Source of the DNA: Ilumatobacteraceae bacterium
GTDB lineage: Bacteria; Actinomycetota; Acidimicrobiia; Acidimicrobiales; Ilumatobacteraceae
Length of the DNA stretch: 15,504 bases
Direction: 5' to 3'
Assembly (NCBI GenBank): GCA_007122945.1
Contig: SKSP01000023.1
Coordinates: 1 to 15,504, forward strand
The translations under genes were made by a program, and so were the position numbers. The notes below the pieces were generated by a model, which saw only the letters and a list, made by a program, of their open reading frames with translations, searched no databases and was not told the origin of the DNA. The stretch's first letter is position 1. Each line of letters starts with the position of its first letter. Of the stretch, positions 7,409-12,782 are shown piece by piece.

Positions 7409-8614
7409 GTGGAACATGTCGTGGAGACGGTGATCGCGCCGCGCGCGCCGCTGCGGATCGGCGGGTTCGAGCCGGTCGCGCCGGTGGTGCTGGCGCCGAT
7501 GGCCGGGGTGACGAACGCCGCGTTCCGCGAGGTGTGCCGGTCGTTCGCGCCCGGTCTCGTGTACGTGAACGAGATGGTGATGGCGACCGCGGTCGTGCAC
7601 CGCCACGACAAGCCCGGGAACGACAAGACCCGCCGGATGATGACGTTCGGCCCCGACGAGCGGCCCCGGAGCCTCCAGATCTACGGCAGCGACCCCGAGA
7701 TGCTCGGGCGGGCGGTGCGCCAGGTCTGCGACGACGGCACCGTGGACCACGTCGACCTGAACTTCGGGTGCCCGGCGGCCAAGGTGACCCGCAAGGGTGG
7801 CGGCGCGGCCGTGCCCGCTCGTCCCAACCTGCTGCGGGCGGTCGTGCGGGCCGCCGTGCGGGCGGCGGCCCCGGCCGGGGTGCCCGTCACGGCGAAGTTC
7901 CGGATGGGGATCCGCGACGACCTGCTCACGCACCGCCGCACCGGCGAGATCTGCGCCGAGGAGGGGGTCGCGTGGATCGCCCTCCACGCCCGCACCGCGG
8001 AGCAGCACTACGCCGGCGAGGCCCGGTGGGAGGCGATCGCCGAGCTGAAGGATGCGGTCCCCGACGTCCCCGTGCTCGGCAACGGCGACATCTCGGAGGC
8101 CGCCGACGCGGTGGCGATGATGGCCGCCACCGGCTGCGACGGGGTGGTGGTCGGCCGCGGGTGTCTGGGCCGCCCGTGGCTGTTCGCCGACCTCGTCGCC
8201 GCGCTGAACGATCGGCCGGTGCGGCCCGCTCCGAGTCTCGGTGAGGCGATGGTCGTGATGGCCGATCACGCCCGCCGACTCGTCGCCCAGCTCGACGGGT
8301 ACGGCGGCCCACGACACAGCGGGGAGGAGCTCGCGCTGCGCGACTTCCGCAAGCACACGTCGTGGTACCTCACCGGCTACCCGGTCGGGCCCGAGGCCCG
8401 GCGTCGGTTCTCGATGGTGTCGAGCCTCGCCGAGCTGGAGGATCTCGTCGCCGGCCTCGACCCCGACCTGCGGCTGGTGGAGGGCGGCGAGCGCATCAAG
8501 CGGGGTCACACCAACGGTCCGCGAAAGGTCGCCCTCCCCGACGGGTTCCTCGACGACCTCGACAGCGACGCGGTGCCCGACGACGACAGCGTGATGGCGA
8601 TCTCCGGTGGCTGA
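7409..8614 (+). CDS. dusB: tRNA-dihydrouridine synthase (DusB-like)
   Basis: FMN-dependent reduction of specific uridines of tRNA to dihydrouridine. The protein is 401 aa, in the range of actinobacterial Dus proteins and longer than E. coli DusB because of C-terminal additions. Visible: VLAPMAGVTNAAFR (27-40) at the first barrel strand, VNEMV (53-57), SLQIYGSDP (88-96), the catalytic cysteine in LNFGCPAAKVTRKGGG (Cys121), TAKFRMG (Lys163), ALHART (His193), LGNGDI and GVVVGRGCLGRPWLF at the phosphate-binding end. A helical RNA-binding region follows, then an acidic tail. GTG 7409 fits the -10 box; GTG 7421 is an alternative. The stop overlaps the maf start by 8 bp. The exact target uridine is not deducible. 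Confidence 0.93.
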   Translation: MEHVVETVIAPRAPLRIGGFEPVAPVVLAPMAGVTNAAFREVCRSFAPGLVYVNEMVMATAVVHRHDKPGNDKTRRMMTFGPDERPRSLQIYGSDPEMLGRAVRQVCDDGTVDHVDLNFGCPAAKVTRKGGGAAVPARPNLLRAVVRAAVRAAAPAGVPVTAKFRMGIRDDLLTHRRTGEICAEEGVAWIALHARTAEQHYAGEARWEAIAELKDAVPDVPVLGNGDISEAADAVAMMAATGCDGVVVGRGCLGRPWLFADLVAALNDRPVRPAPSLGEAMVVMADHARRLVAQLDGYGGPRHSGEELALRDFRKHTSWYLTGYPVGPEARRRFSMVSSLAELEDLVAGLDPDLRLVEGGERIKRGHTNGPRKVALPDGFLDDLDSDAVPDDDSVMAISGG

Positions 8615-9191
8615 GCGCGTGCTCCTGGCGTCGGCATCCCCTCGTCGGCACGAGCTGCTGACGTCGATCGGGGTCGCGTTCGACGCCGTCGCCCCGGACG
8701 TCGACGAGACCCATCACGTCGGCGAACGACCGACCGACTACGTCGCCCGGCTCGCCGTCGCCAAGGCCCGGGCCGTGCCGGCGCCTCCCAGGACCCTCGT
8801 CGTCGCCGCCGACACGACCGTCGCGCTCGACGGGGACGTGCTCGGCAAGCCGCTCGACTCGGCCGACGCCCGCCGGATGCTCGAACGGCTGTCGGGCCGG
8901 ACCCACCACGTGCACACGGGTGTGGCGGTCGCCTCGGACGATCGGGTGGAACACGTCGTCGTCACCACCGCGGTGACGTTCGCGACGCTGACCCCGGCCG
9001 ATGTCGACTGGTACGTCGCCACCGGCGAACCGATGGACAAGGCCGGCGCGTACGGGCTGCAGGGCGCGGCCGGCGTCCTCGTGGCCGGCGTCGACGGGAG
9101 CGTGAGCAACGTGATCGGCCTGCCGCTCGCCGAGCTGGCCGGACTCGTGGCCCGGTTCGACCGCCGCTTGCTCGGGCCCGTCACCGGTTGA
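8607..9191 (+). CDS. maf: Maf-family nucleotide pyrophosphatase
   Basis: Maf proteins hydrolyse nucleoside triphosphates, often dTTP/UTP or modified nucleotides, to the monophosphate plus pyrophosphate; some family members affect septum formation. The protein is 194 aa, a normal length. It opens with the family signature LLASASPRRHELL (6-18). VVAADTTVALDGDVLGKP (65-82) carries the catalytic Asp69, then GRTHHVHTGVAV (97-108), MDKAGAYGLQGAAG (143-156, Lys145 and Gln152) and SNVIGLPL (167-174). GTG 8607 overlaps the dusB stop by 8 bp, implying co-translation from the dusB transcript. The 3' end overlaps the convergent DUF202 gene by 11 bp. Substrate preference (YhdE-type or YceF-type) is not assigned. 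Confidence 0.94.
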   Translation: MAERVLLASASPRRHELLTSIGVAFDAVAPDVDETHHVGERPTDYVARLAVAKARAVPAPPRTLVVAADTTVALDGDVLGKPLDSADARRMLERLSGRTHHVHTGVAVASDDRVEHVVVTTAVTFATLTPADVDWYVATGEPMDKAGAYGLQGAAGVLVAGVDGSVSNVIGLPLAELAGLVARFDRRLLGPVTG

Positions 9192-9543
9192 GCGTGACGA
9201 CCAGCGCCAGGGCGAGCGCGGCGCCGATGCCGATCGTGGTGGCGAGGCCGACGACCCACGTCGCGGTGGGGTGGGTCGGGCTGGACCCCTCGCGGAGCGG
9301 GCCGTGCAGCTCCTCGTAGTGGGTGCCGGCCCACGCCAGCAGCGCGCCGCCGAAGGCGACCTGCACGATGCCGAGCACGCCGAACAGGGGGGCCGCGTCC
9401 TCGGCGGCCCAGCGCCCCAGCAGTGCACCGGCGACCATCGTGGCGATCGCCGTCCGCTCCCACGCCAGCGCGGTGCGTTCGTGCTGCAAGCCGGCGTCGA
9501 ACACCCGATCGGGCCGCGGCGGGTGGGCGGACGTCGGTCTCAT
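9181..9543 (-). CDS. DUF202 membrane protein, second of a pair
   Basis: A 120-aa inner-membrane protein with the DUF202 signature LQHERTALAWERT (19-31), then hydrophobic segments near 32-45, 53-71 and 96-117, giving three likely helices. The function of the family is unknown. ATG 9541-9543 is chosen because ATGA overlaps the stop of the upstream DUF202 gene by 4 bp, implying translational coupling. The reading frame continues upstream, but that part is a shadow of the neighbour. The stop lies 11 bp inside the convergent maf gene. With its partner it probably forms a hetero-oligomer; that is inference from the coupling. Confidence 0.85.
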   Translation of the reverse strand: MRPTSAHPPRPDRVFDAGLQHERTALAWERTAIATMVAGALLGRWAAEDAAPLFGVLGIVQVAFGGALLAWAGTHYEELHGPLREGSSPTHPTATWVVGLATTIGIGAALALALVVTLNR

Positions 9544-9938
9544 CGCGCCTGGTCGACGACGAACAGCACGACCGCGGCGACGGCGAACACGGCGATCGCG
9601 TAGGCGACGAACTGGGGCAGGCGCGACGTCGGGAGCGGCTCGCCGAGCCGCATCGCCACCTCGGAGCGGTACCACCGCCGGAACGAGGTCGCCGCGGTGA
9701 AGAACCCGAGCGCCAGCAGGGCGAGGCCGAGGGCTTCGGAGCCGAGCGCGTCGGGCAGCAGGTGGATCGCGGCGAGGCCGCCGGCGGCGAGCGCGAGCGC
9801 CGTACGGACCCACGCCAGGAACGTGCGCTCGTTGGCGAGCGTGAAGCGGTAGTCGGGGTCGGTCCCGACGGTGCGCGGGTCGGAGCGACCCGTGCGGGGT
9901 CGACCCGGCCAGGATCGTTGCGGTGCCGTTCGGGCCAC
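9540..9938 (-). CDS. DUF202 (YidH-like) membrane protein, first of a pair
   Basis: A 132-aa membrane protein. After a variable, Arg/Pro-rich stretch of about 27 residues comes the DUF202/YidH motif YRFTLANERTFLAWVRT (30-46). Hydrophobic segments lie near 42-61, 67-84 and 109-128, so three helices are likely. E. coli YidH and YidG are likewise adjacent DUF202 proteins of unknown function, so the paired layout is conserved in kind. GTG 9936-9938 is preceded by a TANNNT box at 6 nt and no Shine-Dalgarno site. The gene is divergent from groES, sharing a 196-bp intergenic region. Confidence 0.86.
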   Translation of the reverse strand: MARTAPQRSWPGRPRTGRSDPRTVGTDPDYRFTLANERTFLAWVRTALALAAGGLAAIHLLPDALGSEALGLALLALGFFTAATSFRRWYRSEVAMRLGEPLPTSRLPQFVAYAIAVFAVAAVVLFVVDQAR

Positions 9939-9950
9939 GGCGCCACGTTA
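9939..9950 (-). promoter_or_regulatory. Leaderless-type -10 box for the DUF202 pair
   Basis: On the minus strand TAACGT (9950-9945) is followed by GGCGCC and then GTG 9938. The 6-nt gap implies a transcript starting at the start codon. No -35 is recognisable. Confidence 0.48.
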
Positions 9951-9996
9951 GCGAGGCCGCGCCTCGGCGAACCGCCGCCAGGAACCGCGACGCCTG

Positions 9997-10023
9997 TTAG
10001 CACTCTCGGGTTGCGGTTGCTAA
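9997..10023 (+). promoter_or_regulatory. CIRCE operator 1 (probable HrcA site), upstream of groES
   Basis: The left arm TTAGCACTC (9997-10005) is an exact match to the CIRCE consensus. The right arm GGTTGCTAA (10015-10023) matches 7 of 9 positions of GAGTGCTAA. The gap is exactly 9 nt, as in the consensus. CIRCE is the binding site of the heat-shock repressor HrcA. The right arm overlaps the -35 of the groES promoter. Confidence 0.75.
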
Positions 10024-10046
10024 CGGTGCCCTCCGTGACCTAGCAT
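10017..10046 (+). promoter_or_regulatory. groES-groEL promoter
   Basis: The -35 candidate TTGCTA (10017-10022) and the -10 TAGCAT (10041-10046) are 18 nt apart, a normal housekeeping-sigma layout. Transcription should begin near 10053, giving a leader of about 80 nt. The -35 lies in the right arm of CIRCE 1, and the -10 ends on the first base of CIRCE 2. Confidence 0.65.
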
Positions 10047-10072
10047 TGGCACTCGCACGAGTCGAGTGCTAA
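10046..10072 (+). promoter_or_regulatory. CIRCE operator 2 (HrcA site), upstream of groES
   Basis: TTGGCACTC (10046-10054), a 9-nt gap, then GAGTGCTAA (10064-10072). This matches TTAGCACTC-N9-GAGTGCTAA with a single change in the left arm. It covers the expected transcription start, and as RNA it could form a hairpin at the 5' end of the leader. Bound HrcA would block the promoter; heat-linked release is expected from the family. Confidence 0.92.
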
Positions 10073-10119
10073 CGGATCGCATTTCGATCGATCCCCCAAC
10101 CAATCAGCCATGACCCAAC

Positions 10120-10125
10120 GGAGGG
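10120..10125 (+). promoter_or_regulatory. Strong Shine-Dalgarno site of groES
   Basis: GGAGGG at 10120-10125, 9 nt before ATG 10135. It contrasts with the leaderless-looking starts of most other first genes in the window. Confidence 0.8.
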
Positions 10126-10134
10126 TATGCACCA

Positions 10135-10428
10135 ATGAACCTGAAGCCGCTGGATGACCGCATCGTCGTCAAGCCGAACGATGCCGAGGAGCGCACCGCG
10201 TCGGGTCTCGTGATCCCCGACACCGCCAAGGAGAAGCCGCAGCAGGGCTCCGTCCTGGCCGTCGGTCCGGGGAAGCGCTCCGACCAGAGCGGTGAGCTCA
10301 TCCCCATGGACGTCAAGGCCGGTGACACGGTCCTGTATTCGAAGTACGGCGGCACCGAGGTGACCGTCGACGGCGACGACCTGCTCGTGCTGTCGGCCCG
10401 CGACGTGCTCGCGATCGTGGAGAAGTGA
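10135..10428 (+). CDS. groES: Co-chaperonin GroES (Cpn10)
   Basis: Seven-subunit lid of the GroEL chamber; 97 aa, the standard length. The N-terminus MNLKPLDDRIVVK is the family signature start. The mobile loop that contacts GroEL contains TASGLVIPD (residues 21-29). KAGDTVLYSKYGGTEV and the C-terminal strand DVLAIVEK follow. ATG 10135 has GGAGGG 9 nt upstream. groEL begins 10 nt after the stop, so both are on one transcript driven by the CIRCE-controlled promoter. Confidence 0.98.
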   Translation: MNLKPLDDRIVVKPNDAEERTASGLVIPDTAKEKPQQGSVLAVGPGKRSDQSGELIPMDVKAGDTVLYSKYGGTEVTVDGDDLLVLSARDVLAIVEK

Positions 10429-10438
10429 GGAACGACAC

Positions 10439-12088
<1,650 letters not shown>

Positions 12089-12093
12089 CCATG

Positions 12094-12151
12094 CGTCACC
12101 CGTGACGGTAGTGCGGAATACCGGGACGGGAGCGCCGGTTGCTACCGGTAT
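12094..12151 (+). other. Inverted repeats in the groEL 3' untranslated region
   Basis: Two small inverted repeats lie between the groEL stop and the terminator. CGTCAC (12094-12099) faces GTGACG (12102-12107), nearly a perfect palindrome. ATACCGG (12118-12124) faces CCGGTAT (12145-12151) across a 20-nt loop. They may simply be 3'-end structure or a protein site; no function is assigned. Confidence 0.4.
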
Positions 12152-12158
12152 CCCCCCG

Positions 12159-12197
12159 ACGACCCCGGGCCCCACGGCCCGGGGTCGTACCCGTTTT
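12159..12197 (+). terminator. Intrinsic-type terminator after groEL
   Basis: A perfect 13-bp GC-rich stem pairs 12159-12171 with 12176-12188 around the loop CCAC. It is followed 5 nt later by TTTT at 12194-12197, a short T run that stands out in this base composition. It separates groESL from the downstream membrane-protein gene, whose -10 box begins only 10 nt further on. Confidence 0.82.
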
Positions 12198-12206
12198 CGG
12201 GGCCGG

Positions 12207-12219
12207 TAGCGTGCGGCGC
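12207..12219 (+). promoter_or_regulatory. Leaderless-type -10 box for the four-helix membrane protein
   Basis: TAGCGT (12207-12212) is followed by 7 nt and then ATG 12220, with no Shine-Dalgarno site. The expected -35 region falls inside or next to the terminator stem, and none is recognisable. Confidence 0.48.
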
Positions 12220-12693
12220 ATGGGCCGAACGCGGGGGACCGAGCGGGCGCGGCGCCCGTTCTGGCTGCACCAGGCCGCCGAGTACCTCCTGGGCATCGTG
12301 CTCGTGCTGCAGGGCTTGCAGATGCCAGAGCCCGCCCTGCCATCGGTGGCGGGCGTGCTCGTCATCGTGAATGCCGCCAGCGCCCGTGGTCCCCTCGGCG
12401 CGTTCCGCCTCCAGTCCCGGGCCGTGCACCGCATCGCCGACCTGGTCGTGATCGGGCTGCTGCTCGCGGCCGCCGCCCAGCCGTGGGTCTCGGTCGACAA
12501 CGCGTCCCGCGGGATCATGGCGGTGATCGCCGGCGTGCTCGCCGTGGTGTGGTGGTACACCGACTACGCCGAACGGGTCGAGCGCCGCGCCCGCCGCGAG
12601 GCCCAGGCCGGCCCGCGCAGCGAGGAGATCGGCCGCTCCGCCGGCCGCGTCGCCGGCAACCTCGTCAACGAGTGGAAGCGCCGCAACCCGTGA
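12220..12693 (+). CDS. Unnamed four-helix membrane protein
   Basis: I do not recognise the family. From ATG 12220 the protein is 157 aa. A basic N-terminus (residues 1-13) is followed by hydrophobic segments near 18-34, 38-54, 72-90 and 98-115 (the last ending in VVWWYTDY). Then comes a strongly charged, Arg/Glu-rich tail of about 40 residues likely to face the cytoplasm. The basic loop between helices 2 and 3 (RGPLGAFRLQSRAVHR) also suggests a cytoplasmic side. The frame is open further upstream, but that would cross the terminator. The -10 box at 12207 and the ATG fit a leaderless start. Transcription should be independent of groESL. No catalytic motif is seen. Confidence 0.75.
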   Translation: MGRTRGTERARRPFWLHQAAEYLLGIVLVLQGLQMPEPALPSVAGVLVIVNAASARGPLGAFRLQSRAVHRIADLVVIGLLLAAAAQPWVSVDNASRGIMAVIAGVLAVVWWYTDYAERVERRARREAQAGPRSEEIGRSAGRVAGNLVNEWKRRNP

Positions 12694-12705
12694 ACACGGA
12701 AATCG

Positions 12706-12734
12706 TTGCACCCGCCACGCAACGCGGCTAGGTT
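12706..12734 (+). promoter_or_regulatory. Promoter of the GLUG-repeat surface protein
   Basis: TTGCAC (12706-12711), a 17-nt gap, then TAGGTT (12729-12734). This is one of only two good -35/-10 pairs in the window. Transcription is expected near 12741, giving a leader of about 40 nt that carries the ribosome site at 12771-12777. Confidence 0.6.
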
Positions 12735-12770
12735 CACGGCGTTTCGTCGAGTGCGCCCGTGGGTGGGCAC

Positions 12771-12777
12771 AGGAGGT
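12771..12777 (+). promoter_or_regulatory. Shine-Dalgarno site of the GLUG-repeat protein
   Basis: AGGAGGT at 12771-12777, 5 nt before ATG 12783. It is the strongest ribosome site in the window and fixes the start codon. Confidence 0.85.
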
Positions 12778-12782
12778 CCGTC

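Noticed and set aside
5366..8509. A minus-strand open frame of over 1000 codons across tsaD, the acyl-CoA synthetase and dusB
   Set aside because: It spans three well-supported plus-strand genes and their intergenic signals, has no domain similarity, and is a GC-bias artefact.
10110..10157. A 15-codon upstream ORF (ATG 10110) overlapping the groES start out of frame
   Set aside because: It has no ribosome-binding site, while groES has a strong one. It is most likely chance; I would reconsider if conserved in relatives.
12139..12219. Longer start for the four-helix membrane protein
   Set aside because: The extension crosses the groEL terminator stem and T run and has no ribosome site; ATG 12220 has a well-spaced -10 box.
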